Virus record (IMG/VR): IMGVR_UViG_3300027917_000171
Location: 1-24,604 of that record
Length of the DNA stretch: 24,604 bases
Strand: one strand, 5' to 3'
Source: a virus
In this document: positions 14,660 through 22,655 of the stretch, in pieces
Layout: each line of letters opens with the position of its first letter
Numbering within the stretch: position 1 is the stretch's first letter
Made by a program: the position numbers and the translations under genes
Notes under the pieces: generated by a model
Seen by the model: the letters and a program-made list of their open reading frames with translations, nothing else
Told to the model about the DNA's origin: nothing
Databases searched by the model: none

Positions 14660-14694
14660 TGTTGTATCCATCACTTCCTAGAGGTAGATAAAAA

Positions 14695-15501
14695 ATGACA
14701 AAAAAGGCATTGGCCGAAAAAATAAAGAGAAGACTTGGCTTCCCAATGGTCAAAGTTGAATTAGATAATAGTCAAATTTATGACGCTATTGATTATACAA
14801 GACAGAAATTCATCAAATGGGCAGTCGGTCAAGCAACACAAGAAACATATTTTACTCTAATGTTATCTGCTGGAGCAAATATATATGATTTACCGTTAGG
14901 TGTGGTCGATGTAATTGGATATGGTTATTCTGGAATTTCCTCTGGTATAAATACTTTATTCACTATAGAAAACTATCTCTATAATCAAGGCTTATATGAA
15001 TCTTTATGGAATACTCATAATCAGGGTTATTCGATTGTTTCATATCACATAGCAAGAGATTTTTTAGAAACTGTAAGAAAATATACACCAGATAAGTACA
15101 ATTATAAATATCACCCTTACACGAATCAATTAGAAATTCATCCTGCACCGCCAAGTGGAAATTCTCTTGTTTTACAAGAGGGAACTTTTGATTCACCTGG
15201 TTTCATTCTTCTTAGAACATATATGATAGAAGGTAGTTCAATAGAAGGATGGGAGGCTGGCGATACAGACGAAAGTTTTTATGGTTTAGATTGGATATAT
15301 GATTATGCAACAGCAGAATGTAAAATTCTTCTTGGAATGATCAGACGAAAGTTTCAAAATTTCGCTTCTTTAGGTAATACTGGTGTTGCACTCGATGGTG
15401 ATACATTAGTTACAGAAGGTAAAGAAGAAAAAGACAGACTTGAAGAAACCTTGAGGCTTGAAGAAAACTGGACAGGTTATGAAATAATGATAGGATGGTA
15501 A
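14695..15501 (+). CDS. Neck protein (T4 gp13-like head completion)
   Basis: 268 residues (T4 gp13 is 309). The N-terminus KIKRRLGFPMVKVELDNSQI and YDAIDYTRQKFIKW is the signature I know from gp13-type neck proteins of T4-like and cyanophage genomes. The next part is beta-rich (YFTLMLSAGANIYDLP), followed by DFLETVRKYTPDKYNYKYHP and a C-terminal helix with EEKDRLEETLRLEENW. In T4 gp13 and gp14 form the neck that closes the head after packaging. It is followed one gene later by the gp14 candidate, as expected. Confidence 0.8.
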   Translation: MTKKALAEKIKRRLGFPMVKVELDNSQIYDAIDYTRQKFIKWAVGQATQETYFTLMLSAGANIYDLPLGVVDVIGYGYSGISSGINTLFTIENYLYNQGLYESLWNTHNQGYSIVSYHIARDFLETVRKYTPDKYNYKYHPYTNQLEIHPAPPSGNSLVLQEGTFDSPGFILLRTYMIEGSSIEGWEAGDTDESFYGLDWIYDYATAECKILLGMIRRKFQNFASLGNTGVALDGDTLVTEGKEEKDRLEETLRLEENWTGYEIMIGW

Positions 15502-15508
15502 GAAAAAG

Positions 15509-15859
15509 ATGTCAACAAAAATTCAGTCGATTTATGAGAAAATGTTACAAAATCCGAAAAACAGAATAAAGACGCAAATAAAACAACCTACTCCTTATGA
15601 AGATTTAGGGATAAAAGATCCAAACCTTACTTTAGAAAGCAAAGATGTAAATGTCCTCACACCTGAAGAGGAGGATATGATCAATGCAATCGACAAACGA
15701 ATGGAGATGAGAAAGAAAGGTCTTGATCCTGGGAGTATAAATACATCTTCAGTTGATGAAAGTCGAATTCAAAAACTTGAAGATCAGATAAAAGAAATTC
15801 AAGAAACTTTAATTCATTTAATGAATACACATATGAAATTATTGGAAAAGAATGGCTAA
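15509..15859 (+). CDS. Unknown protein between neck genes, coiled-coil C-terminus
   Basis: 116 residues, start eight bases after the gp13 stop. The N-terminal half is Lys/Asn/Pro-rich and probably disordered (KNRIKTQIKQPTPYEDLG). Residues 80-116 (RIQKLEDQIKEIQETLIHL) form a heptad-like coiled coil. Its last eight bases overlap the start of the gp14 gene. No family was recognised; a neck accessory or assembly role is possible from location only. Confidence 0.5.
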   Translation: MSTKIQSIYEKMLQNPKNRIKTQIKQPTPYEDLGIKDPNLTLESKDVNVLTPEEEDMINAIDKRMEMRKKGLDPGSINTSSVDESRIQKLEDQIKEIQETLIHLMNTHMKLLEKNG

Positions 15860-16508
15860 TATTTCAAAAGTAATAAAACCTAAATTCGTCTTACATGATC
15901 TTTACAACAATATTGAACATGATTTATTTGAAAATATAGTCGTGGAATATTGTGATATTGCTGGTATAGTTTTCGATTACTATATCCGAAATGAAGATAG
16001 AATTGAAAGCGATACTTTATATGGTGAGCCTAAATATCAGAACATACTATATAATGCACCTAGACGTTCAAAGTTCTTATATGAACCTACAGACGAACCG
16101 GCTTTATACGATCCATTTGGTGTGCATTCTGAAGAAATGATACAATATGCTTATATGCCAAAATTCACATTTTCCCGAGACATTTCTGCAGGATATCATC
16201 CAAAGCCAGGTGATGGCATTATTACAATTTGGAATGATAGAGCATATGAAGTTGTGGACGCATATGAAGAAATTCAGATATTCCAAGTTCAGAAATCTAT
16301 GTGGCAATTTATACTGAAACCTTACAGATTTTCAGAACAATCAGCAAGTGCTAGAGCAATTTCAAGATTCAATTATGCTCCTTCAGAAGACCTTGCTGAT
16401 ACACTTACCACACCACTTACAGCATACGGAGATAATAAAGAGATCGAAGAAGAAAGCGATTCGATTGATGCTTATGGTGACGTGGATACTTCAATTTACG
16501 GGTTCTAA
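15852..16508 (+). CDS. Neck protein (T4 gp14-like)
   Basis: 218 residues (T4 gp14 is 256). Matches by pattern: NIVVEYCDIAGIVFDYYIRN then LYGE resembles T4 gp14's [20 protein letters not shown] then FGED; HPKPGDGIITIWNDRAYEVV resembles KEGDLIYFPMDNSLFEI; and the C-terminal SIDAYGDVD resembles the T4 IDQYAEVD. Fits the 13-14-15 order of T4. The start overlaps the previous gene by eight bases. In T4 it joins gp13 to make the neck. Confidence 0.75.
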   Translation: MANISKVIKPKFVLHDLYNNIEHDLFENIVVEYCDIAGIVFDYYIRNEDRIESDTLYGEPKYQNILYNAPRRSKFLYEPTDEPALYDPFGVHSEEMIQYAYMPKFTFSRDISAGYHPKPGDGIITIWNDRAYEVVDAYEEIQIFQVQKSMWQFILKPYRFSEQSASARAISRFNYAPSEDLADTLTTPLTAYGDNKEIEEESDSIDAYGDVDTSIYGF

Positions 16509-16512
16509 GGAT

Positions 16513-16896
16513 ATGAAACTAAAAAATTTTTTGACTGAAGAAAAAGAAAACAAAGTACAAGATGAGATTATAAAGTTCTTTATGAGTAATCCAAAACCTG
16601 AAGACAAACAAGTTCATGCTCTTGCAAATAAATTAGGTATTGATGAGCATGAATTTGAGGATCACATTTATTCTTTACTTGGATCCATTTTAGGTGCAGG
16701 TAAATCTAAAGAGAAAAAATTCGAAGAAGCTATGGCAGATAAAAAACAACTAAAAATGGGTATAGAAGTCGAAATGGAACATACGTCAAATCCTATTTTA
16801 GCTAAACGTATTGCTCTTGATCATTTAGCAGAGATTCCTGATTACTATACACGATTAGACAAAATGGAAAGTGAAGCTGGAGTAAAACATCACTAA
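16513..16896 (+). CDS. DUF5661-like small protein with capsid-targeting-like leader
   Basis: 127 residues from ATG 16513, five bases after the gp14 stop; a longer in-frame reading from 16348 overlaps gp14 and is not used. The N-terminus MKLKNFLTE followed by EKE is very close in style to the T4 internal-protein leader. The C-terminal half, KMGIEVEMEHTSNP, IALDHLAEIPDYYTRLDKME, carries the EHT ... A ... DHLxExPDYYxxLxxME pattern of DUF5661 proteins of phages and bacteria. That family has no firmly known function. The stop overlaps the next start (TAATG). Confidence 0.7.
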   Translation: MKLKNFLTEEKENKVQDEIIKFFMSNPKPEDKQVHALANKLGIDEHEFEDHIYSLLGSILGAGKSKEKKFEEAMADKKQLKMGIEVEMEHTSNPILAKRIALDHLAEIPDYYTRLDKMESEAGVKHH

Positions 16897-17153
16897 TGAG
16901 ATTCAAAAATTTCATAAATGAAGAAGCTATATCGGATAAAGTACGAAAAGAACAAGAGAAGACTTATGCTAGAGACATAAAGAAGGCGAAAGTATCTTTA
17001 TCTAAAATACATAAAGTAGACCCAAAGTTCTTAGAATTTGCCTACTTTCAGGAATATAAAGTAGGAAATAAGAAATTCGGAGATTATTTATTCTTCAACA
17101 TAGAAGATCAATCACATCCGAATTATGGTTCTTCTGTTGGATATCAATTATGA
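16896..17153 (+). CDS. Small protein with capsid-targeting-like leader
   Basis: 85 residues, coupled to both neighbours (TAATG at its start, ATGA at its end). It begins MRFKNFINE followed by EAIS, a close match to the T4 leader MKTYQEFIAE-A (I-x-E then A or E). The centre is basic and helical (RKEQEKTYARDIKKAK), the C-terminus mixed with FGDYLFFNIEDQ. No family was recognised. Confidence 0.6.
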   Translation: MRFKNFINEEAISDKVRKEQEKTYARDIKKAKVSLSKIHKVDPKFLEFAYFQEYKVGNKKFGDYLFFNIEDQSHPNYGSSVGYQL

Positions 17154-17947
17154 AAACCTATTACTATTATAAGGCTTTACGTCGAACTATAACGCAATTT
17201 TTAGATTTGTTCAATGATATAAAGATTGCAAGATATGATGTGAACGGCTCATTCTTGAAGAATGTGGTTGTGCCTTTGAAATATGCACCGAAAGAGAAAA
17301 TCTGGATTTGGCTGAATGAGAGACATGATGACGAAATGTTACCTCAAATGGCTGTCACTCTGACAGGTGTTGAATATTCACTTGAAAGACAGACAAACAA
17401 ACATTTTAGAATTACAGATTGTACTTCTGCAGATGAAAGTTCTATATCAAGATATCTGAACCCTATTCCTTATGATCTAAATTTTCAATTGGGAATATGG
17501 TCATTATATATGTATGATGTCGACCAGATTCTTGAACAAATTTTACCATATTTTCAGCCTTATATTTATATGAGAGTTGGAATTCCAGAACTTTCTTCAA
17601 CATTTGAGACAAAAGTTTTATTCAATTCTGCATCACCAGACATTGAAACCGAATATGCAGATGAAGGAAGAAGAATTCTAAAATATACTCTTGATTTTAC
17701 AGTTCAGACATTCTTATTCAAACCTATAGAAGTTACTGGACTTATTAGAACAATTCTCGCCAATTTCTATATGAATGAATCAACATGGAATACGGCATTT
17801 GCTGATACAGATTCGACATTTACAAGTGCTGCTTCTGGAGAATCAATGAGATTGATTGGACCGTCTGCCGACGATCCTAGCATTTATACATATGAAATCT
17901 TCCAACTTGGCGAACGAGTTGACGGAGTTCTAAAATTTGGAGATTAA
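17150..17947 (+). CDS. Tail sheath terminator / stabiliser (T4 gp15-like)
   Basis: 265 residues, similar to T4 gp15 (272). Shared blocks: YYYKALRRTITQFLDLFNDI (T4 YFYNSSFRRYATLMGDLFSN), WSLYMYDVDQILEQILPYFQ then PY (T4 SIFTRYEDDMFQIVEQILPY then FQPH), and the strand LKYTLDFTVQTFLFKP followed by GLIRTILANF (T4 WSLTFEVNGWMYPP, GLIRTTYTDF). In T4 gp15 caps the sheath and tube and joins tail to head. Preceded by an ATGA overlap with the upstream gene. Confidence 0.92.
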   Translation: MKTYYYYKALRRTITQFLDLFNDIKIARYDVNGSFLKNVVVPLKYAPKEKIWIWLNERHDDEMLPQMAVTLTGVEYSLERQTNKHFRITDCTSADESSISRYLNPIPYDLNFQLGIWSLYMYDVDQILEQILPYFQPYIYMRVGIPELSSTFETKVLFNSASPDIETEYADEGRRILKYTLDFTVQTFLFKPIEVTGLIRTILANFYMNESTWNTAFADTDSTFTSAASGESMRLIGPSADDPSIYTYEIFQLGERVDGVLKFGD

Positions 17948-17950
17948 AAA

Positions 17951-18583
17951 ATGCCCTATTATGCAATAAGAATACCAGAAATCAAGACAACTTTTTCACC
18001 TACTGAACATTGTGCTTCGGCCAGTCTAACTTATATGTTTCTAAGTTCATGTATCAGTGATTGTGATTATGATAACAATAAAAAAAATTTTATGATAACA
18101 CATAAAAGCAATTTTATCCATATAAAATATCTCAGGGGAAGTTTTTCTGAAGATTTTATTTGGGGCGCTATCAGAAATCCATATGATTTAGTATGTGCGT
18201 ATGCTTTTGGTAACAAACCCCCGAATCAGATATCACTCAACTGGTGTAAAAAAGTTTTGGGCAAAAAGGATCCGTCAAAAAGAGGTTGGATTCCTCCCAT
18301 GCATAAAGTTTATAATGCTGAATTAGATTATATAGTTAGATTCGAAAATCTAACGGCCGATTTTGAAAATCTTAGAAAAATGAGGGGTTGGAGTCAACCT
18401 AGACGTTTCCATATACATAGAAATAATCATAGAAAAGGAACAGATTGGAGATTATATTATAGTGATCCAGAAAGTGTAAAACTTGTAAATCAACATTTTG
18501 AAAAAGATTTCGAAATATTTGGATATAAAAAATATACTTTTGATGAAATTGTAGAATGGAGAAAAGAAAACAAAAATGGCTAA
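17951..18583 (+). CDS. Sulfotransferase-like protein
   Basis: 210 residues with a GGAG site. The pattern is that of the Sulfotransfer_2 family: a PAPS-loop-like TEHCASASLTYMF (18-30, replacing the usual K-x-G-T-T-S), the core IRNPYDLVCAYAF (74-86) equivalent to VRNPYDRLVSAY, YIVRFENLTADFENLR (127-142), and HRKGTDWRLYYSDPESVKLV followed by KDFEIFGY (160-192) equivalent to the usual YYDDE ... V ... F..D...FGY. The phosphate loop lacks the canonical Lys-Gly, so activity is uncertain. It lies in a late tail operon between the sheath terminator and tube genes, suggesting modification of a virion or host surface glycan; that is inference. Confidence 0.72.
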   Translation: MPYYAIRIPEIKTTFSPTEHCASASLTYMFLSSCISDCDYDNNKKNFMITHKSNFIHIKYLRGSFSEDFIWGAIRNPYDLVCAYAFGNKPPNQISLNWCKKVLGKKDPSKRGWIPPMHKVYNAELDYIVRFENLTADFENLRKMRGWSQPRRFHIHRNNHRKGTDWRLYYSDPESVKLVNQHFEKDFEIFGYKKYTFDEIVEWRKENKNG

Positions 18584-18710
18584 AGGCAAAATGAAACATA
18601 AAATTGCCCGATGGAAGAAACGTCTTGCGATGATACGAGGCGCATGGCATATAGAAAATTTGAAAAGAAGTGGCAAATGGAAAGCCATGAGGATAAAAGG
18701 AGGATGGTAA
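18576..18710 (+). CDS. Short, very basic Trp-rich protein
   Basis: 44 codons from ATG 18576, overlapping the sulfotransferase end by eight bases and ending directly before the next ATG. About 15 of 44 residues are Lys or Arg and four are Trp (ARWKKRLAMIRGAWHIENLK). The ribosome site GGAGG of the next gene lies in its 3' end. The sequence is too short for family assignment, but tight packing and a complete reading frame suggest a real gene. Nucleic acid binding is possible. Confidence 0.5.
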   Translation: MAKGKMKHKIARWKKRLAMIRGAWHIENLKRSGKWKAMRIKGGW

Positions 18711-19445
18711 ATGGGAAATTTTAACCCTAATGAAGACAAAATACAAGAGGCTTATGAAAAGGCGATTGCTGAAAAATTGATACCATATGATGGTAAACAT
18801 ATTCCTCATTCGTCTTCAATAAGTCATATAAAAGGCATTTACGGTAATACATACAGTATTGTTCAAAGTCCGAGCACTCAAAGCTGGTATGTTACCGGTA
18901 AAGTTGGAAACGAATGGGTTCCTGTAACACCTGGTTTTCCTGACAAAGAAAGTGCAGTCAAGTTCAAAAATTGGCTTGATGCGGCTGGAAAAGATCAGCA
19001 ACAAATGGTTGGTACTATTGATGGTGGTGAAAGACTGAGAGAGGAAAAGGGATTCTTTATAAAGGCAATCAAACTGAATAATAAAAAAGTATCTATGTAT
19101 AGACAAGAGAAAAAATTGACTAGCAAAGTCGATCTTTACATAGATGATAAAAAAGTTGGTGAATATCCTGGCGAAAAAGCAGCTATGAAAGCCGCAGAAG
19201 AGAAAGTAAATGAAGATTCTAGTATCTATGGTGTTGCAAATGCAAAACCAGAAGAAAAAGTAGAAGAAAGTACAGGTAGTTATTTACATGGTCTTTTTGA
19301 ACGGCTTTTAGAAGAATTGGATAAAATAACATTAGGGAAAGGAATGGTTCCACCTAAAACAATTATTTTATTGAAAAAAGAAACAGAAAAACTTTATAAG
19401 TTATGGCAAAAAGAATTGAAAGGCAGTGGTCTTATAGGCTGGTAA
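18711..19445 (+). CDS. Unknown protein before the tube-fold gene
   Basis: 244 residues, GGAGG site seven bases before the ATG. Residues 38-95 look like a small beta-plus-helix module (YGNTYSIVQSPSTQSWYVTG, ESAVKFKNWLDAAGK). A second similar module may follow at 110-165 (FFIKAIKLNNKKVSMYRQ, KKVGEYPGEKAAMKAAEEKV), suggesting an internal duplication. The C-terminus is a long helix pair (YLHGLFERLLEELDKI, IILLKKETEKLYKLWQKEL). No family was recognised. Its position suggests a tail or neck accessory protein. Confidence 0.5.
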   Translation: MGNFNPNEDKIQEAYEKAIAEKLIPYDGKHIPHSSSISHIKGIYGNTYSIVQSPSTQSWYVTGKVGNEWVPVTPGFPDKESAVKFKNWLDAAGKDQQQMVGTIDGGERLREEKGFFIKAIKLNNKKVSMYRQEKKLTSKVDLYIDDKKVGEYPGEKAAMKAAEEKVNEDSSIYGVANAKPEEKVEESTGSYLHGLFERLLEELDKITLGKGMVPPKTIILLKKETEKLYKLWQKELKGSGLIGW

Positions 19446-19446
19446 T

Positions 19447-19962
19447 ATGGCACTTTGTAATACAGTAAACAAAAATTTAGCTAACCCAACAAACTTTGAC
19501 TTAGTGTTTCCTATGATACCGGGTCAGACAAATATTGGTGCAGGTCAAGAATTGATTTTGAATTTACATGGATGTATGCTTCCAGCTATTTCTATGAACC
19601 CGTTCGAAGCTAATTGGCAAGGAACTAAAGTTAGATATGGAACAAGCCCACCTGAATTTGAGGTTTTCACTGCACAATTTGTTGTCGATTCTCAGTTCAA
19701 GAACTGGAGAGTATTACAAGAATGGATAACGTATATTGCAGATAATAAAGAAAAAATGATGGAATTCCACAGAAATTATGCTGTTGATGCAACTCTTAGA
19801 GTGCTTGATAATTTCAATTCTGCTGTTATAGGAATAACTTTTGTTAGTATGTGGCCCACAAATTTACAAGAAGTAAATTTTTCTATGAAAGAGGGCGAAG
19901 TCTTACTTGAAGGTGGAGCAACATTTTATTATGATTACTTTGAGGTCAAAGAAAATATATAA
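19447..19962 (+). CDS. Tail-tube-fold protein (gp19-family paralog)
   Basis: 171 residues (T4 gp19 is 163). The N-terminus NPTNFDLVFPMIPG and the C-terminal VIGITFVSMWPTNLQEVNFS with LEGGATFYYDYFE match the tube fold: T4 gp19 has GLWPTNVGELQLDW and TFEVTLALDYWE. A second gp19-like gene follows the sheath at 21889. This one could be a tube terminator, tube initiator (gp48/gp54 type) or second tube subunit. The stop lies within the tandem late promoter boxes for the sheath gene. Confidence 0.7.
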   Translation: MALCNTVNKNLANPTNFDLVFPMIPGQTNIGAGQELILNLHGCMLPAISMNPFEANWQGTKVRYGTSPPEFEVFTAQFVVDSQFKNWRVLQEWITYIADNKEKMMEFHRNYAVDATLRVLDNFNSAVIGITFVSMWPTNLQEVNFSMKEGEVLLEGGATFYYDYFEVKENI

Positions 19963-19974
19963 ATAATATAAATA
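19958..19974 (+). promoter_or_regulatory. Tandem T4-type late promoter boxes before the sheath gene
   Basis: Two TATAAATA boxes, at 19958-19965 and 19967-19974, nine bases apart, with the first overlapping the stop of the upstream gene. They precede the sheath gene by about 80 bases. Confidence 0.6.
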
Positions 19975-19998
19975 TAAAAGAAAGAAAATCAAAAGGCT

Positions 19999-20012
19999 TA
20001 GAGTACGCTCTA
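19999..20012 (+). repeat. Short hairpin in the sheath gene leader
   Basis: TAGAG pairs with CTCTA around a TACG loop (UNCG class), followed by a T run at 20019. It may be an RNA stability or weak termination element in the leader of the highly expressed sheath gene. Confidence 0.35.
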
Positions 20013-20051
20013 TAATACTTTTTTCGTTCGAGAATTTTTAGGAGGAGAAAC

Positions 20052-21863
20052 ATGGCACTATATTTGTCACCATTGGTTGATATAAATGAGATAGATTTGA
20101 CAACCACTATTCCCGCTGTTGCCACTTCCGTTGCAGCTATGGTAATCAGAAACCCATATAAGGGACCTGAATTGAAAAGACAGTTGATTACCAATATAGA
20201 GGAACTAATTGATACTTTTGGAGAACCAACCTCTGGTTCTTATAAAGATATTCTTGCCGCTACAGGCTATTTGAGATACGGTAATAAACTATATTGTACA
20301 GCCGTATTTCCTCCAAGTGCAACATTCGCAGGTACACATGGACAGTTCGCATCCGCCGGTGATTTTGATGGTTATACACCAGCCGCAAGTGGAGCTTATA
20401 TACTGAGTGACTTCGATTCTGAAGATCCAGACAAATTTGGAGATGAAACAGTCGTTTTCGGAGCAGATAGAGAAGACTATACCTCAGATATTTCATTTAT
20501 AGCAGCTACAAGAGGTAAATGGGGAAATTTTATCAAACTTGCCTTTTGTGGAAAAAATATTTATGACGATGTTAGAAAAGGAACAAAAACATACACCGAT
20601 ATAGGAATGTCACTTGAACTTTATAATGACATTACAGGAGTTGATGTTAGTTTTGATTCTAGTACAAATACAGAATTCTTGGTACTTGTAAAAGTAGCTG
20701 ACCAAGATCAAACAACAAAAACATCTCCAGTCTATACTTTGAAAGAAGCATGGATGGTTTCTACAGATGATAGAAAACTTGACGATGAGGGTGTGAATCT
20801 TTATTGTGAAACTTTTCTTTCAAGTAATTCTAAGTATGTAAGATGTGCTATCAAAAACACATCAAAATATACAGACATGAGCGAATATTTTACCTCTGAT
20901 TATGAAACATTTGCCGGTGGTTTAAATAGACCTTCGTCACAAGTTACAGATGCAGATATTATCACATCCTACGAGCTATACGATGACCCTGAAACAATAG
21001 ATGTCAATATCATTATTGATTCAGATAAATCAACAACCGTAAAATCAGAACTTATCGACATAGCAGAAGAAAGAAAAGATGCTATGGCTATTCTTGATGT
21101 TCCTGAATCAATGGTTGTAAATAATCGTGGAAATGAAGCTACTGATATGAGAGATTTTAGACTTGGACAACATGGTACATATAATCTAAATGAAAATTCA
21201 AGTTATTGTGCCCTATACGGTAACTGGCTTGAAATTTACGATAAATGGAGTGCAAGATATAGATGGATACCAGCATCTGGCCACGTCGCAGGTATTTATG
21301 CAAATACAGACGATGTTTCGGATCCATGGTTTGCTCCTGCCGGTCTGAATAGAGCACTTATTTCTAATATCAGAAAATTGGCGTTCAATCCAAACCAAGC
21401 AAATCGTGACATTATGTATAAAAATGGTATCAACCCTCTAGTATCTTTTGCAGGTCAAGGAAAAGTTATTTGGGGTCAAAAAACAATGCTGGATAAAAAT
21501 TCTGCATTTAACAGAATAAATGTCAGAAGATTGTTTATTATTCTTGAAAAAGCAATTTCAACAGCTTGTAAGTATTTCTTGTTTGAGCCTAATGATTCTT
21601 TTACAAGATTACAGTTGATCAATACAATAGAACCGTTTTTGAGAGATGTACGTTCAAGACGAGGTATCTATGACTTTTTGGTAGTTTGTGATTCTACAAA
21701 CAATACGCCTGCTCGAATAGACCGAAATGAACTATGGTGTGATATCTATATCAAACCTACAAGATCAGCAGAATTCATAGTTCTGAATTTCATAGCTACA
21801 AAGACGGGAGCAAGTTTCACAGAATTAGTGGCGGCTGGAGCAACACCTACAGCCGGTATATAA
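20052..21863 (+). CDS. Tail sheath protein (T4 gp18-like)
   Basis: 603 residues (T4 gp18 is 659), preceded by an AGGAGGAG site. The N-terminus LSPLVDINEIDLTTTIPAVA is the typical sheath start, followed by insertion domains and the conserved C-terminal half: DIMYKNGINPLVSFAGQGKV, IWGQKTMLDKNSAFNRINVR, and a final RLQLINTIEPFLRDVRSRRG with DFLVVCDSTNN. The sheath contracts to drive the tube through the cell envelope. It lies between two tube-fold genes and downstream of tandem late promoter boxes. Confidence 0.95.
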   Translation: MALYLSPLVDINEIDLTTTIPAVATSVAAMVIRNPYKGPELKRQLITNIEELIDTFGEPTSGSYKDILAATGYLRYGNKLYCTAVFPPSATFAGTHGQFASAGDFDGYTPAASGAYILSDFDSEDPDKFGDETVVFGADREDYTSDISFIAATRGKWGNFIKLAFCGKNIYDDVRKGTKTYTDIGMSLELYNDITGVDVSFDSSTNTEFLVLVKVADQDQTTKTSPVYTLKEAWMVSTDDRKLDDEGVNLYCETFLSSNSKYVRCAIKNTSKYTDMSEYFTSDYETFAGGLNRPSSQVTDADIITSYELYDDPETIDVNIIIDSDKSTTVKSELIDIAEERKDAMAILDVPESMVVNNRGNEATDMRDFRLGQHGTYNLNENSSYCALYGNWLEIYDKWSARYRWIPASGHVAGIYANTDDVSDPWFAPAGLNRALISNIRKLAFNPNQANRDIMYKNGINPLVSFAGQGKVIWGQKTMLDKNSAFNRINVRRLFIILEKAISTACKYFLFEPNDSFTRLQLINTIEPFLRDVRSRRGIYDFLVVCDSTNNTPARIDRNELWCDIYIKPTRSAEFIVLNFIATKTGASFTELVAAGATPTAGI

Positions 21864-21888
21864 AATTTAAAATTTTAGGAGTAAAAAC

Positions 21889-22428
21889 ATGCCAGTTAGA
21901 TTTACAATCGACGGGTTCAAATCAAATTTTCGTGATGGTCACCGTTCCAATTTATGGTATTTCTTACCAAATTTTCCTGTTGACGTTGTAAGAGGCGACA
22001 TGAACAATGATAGATCAGTTTATCTTGTAAGAACGGGAAACATGCCTGGTGTATCACTAGAAGAAATCACACTAAATTGGCAAGGTTTTGATTTTTTTAT
22101 TGCAGGTAAACATACTTTTGAAGCTTTGACAATAACATTCAATACAGATCATGATGCTTATATTCGACAAAACCTTGAATACTGGATTCAAAAGATTCAT
22201 AATCCAGTTACAAATGAATATGCTCTTCTGAATGAGTATATGTTAGATCAAAGATTACAATTATTAGGTTATGATGGTGAACCTGTATTAGAATTCAGAT
22301 TACATGATGCTTGGCCTCAATCAGTTGCAGCAGCATCTTTGGATTATGCCGCGAATGATATTACTCAATTTGATGTAACCTGGAGATTTTCTTACTATAC
22401 AATAACTGATAAACCAACAGGTCAATAA
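21889..22428 (+). CDS. Tail tube protein (T4 gp19-like)
   Basis: 179 residues, AGGAG site. Position directly after the sheath is the T4 position of gene 19. The C-terminal block LEFRLHDAWPQSVAAASLDY, then ITQFDVTWRFSYYT, matches T4 gp19 (EIKGLWPTNVGELQLDWDSN, TFEVTLALDYW). The N-terminal strand SNLWYFLPNFPVD and GNMPGVSLEEITLNWQGFDF are compatible with tube-fold proteins. It is probably the main tube subunit. Confidence 0.85.
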   Translation: MPVRFTIDGFKSNFRDGHRSNLWYFLPNFPVDVVRGDMNNDRSVYLVRTGNMPGVSLEEITLNWQGFDFFIAGKHTFEALTITFNTDHDAYIRQNLEYWIQKIHNPVTNEYALLNEYMLDQRLQLLGYDGEPVLEFRLHDAWPQSVAAASLDYAANDITQFDVTWRFSYYTITDKPTGQ

Positions 22429-22429
22429 A

Positions 22430-22642
22430 ATGAATTTAGAAAAGTATCTTACTGAACAAAAATATCATAGTTGGCAAAGTGGTGTTGTCTGGAAAATTAC
22501 AGATGTTGGAGATTATCTTGAAGAAATGGCTTCTGAAGCAAAGAAAGCAAAATTTACTTCAGAACTAAAAGATGCCTTATCTTCATTCAAGACATTTCAA
22601 AAGGCTTACATGACTTTAGCTAAAAAGCTAGATTCTGTATAA
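22430..22642 (+). CDS. Small protein with capsid-targeting-like leader
   Basis: 70 residues; the ATG follows the tube stop by one base, so expression is coupled. It begins MNLEKYLTE followed by QKY, almost identical in its first nine residues to the gene at 1071 although the rest is unrelated (helical: EEMASEAKKAKFTSELKDAL, FQKAYMTLAKKL). It is far from the head operon, so the shared leader is best explained by function. Confidence 0.6.
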   Translation: MNLEKYLTEQKYHSWQSGVVWKITDVGDYLEEMASEAKKAKFTSELKDALSSFKTFQKAYMTLAKKLDSV

Positions 22643-22655
22643 TACGAGGTAAAAA

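Noticed and set aside
14659-14691. Ten-codon frame (MLYPSLPRGR) between the gene at 14462 and gp13
   Set aside because: It overlaps the previous stop as TAATG and could couple translation, but is too short to call a gene without conservation data.
15103-15110. TATAAATA box inside the gp13 gene
   Set aside because: It encodes Tyr-Lys-Tyr in a conserved-looking frame; A+T-rich coding DNA gives several such chance copies. The same applies to TATTTATA at 5464.
16348-16512. Longer start for the DUF5661-like gene
   Set aside because: It would overlap gp14 by 160 bases in another frame; the ATG at 16513 yields the leader motif.
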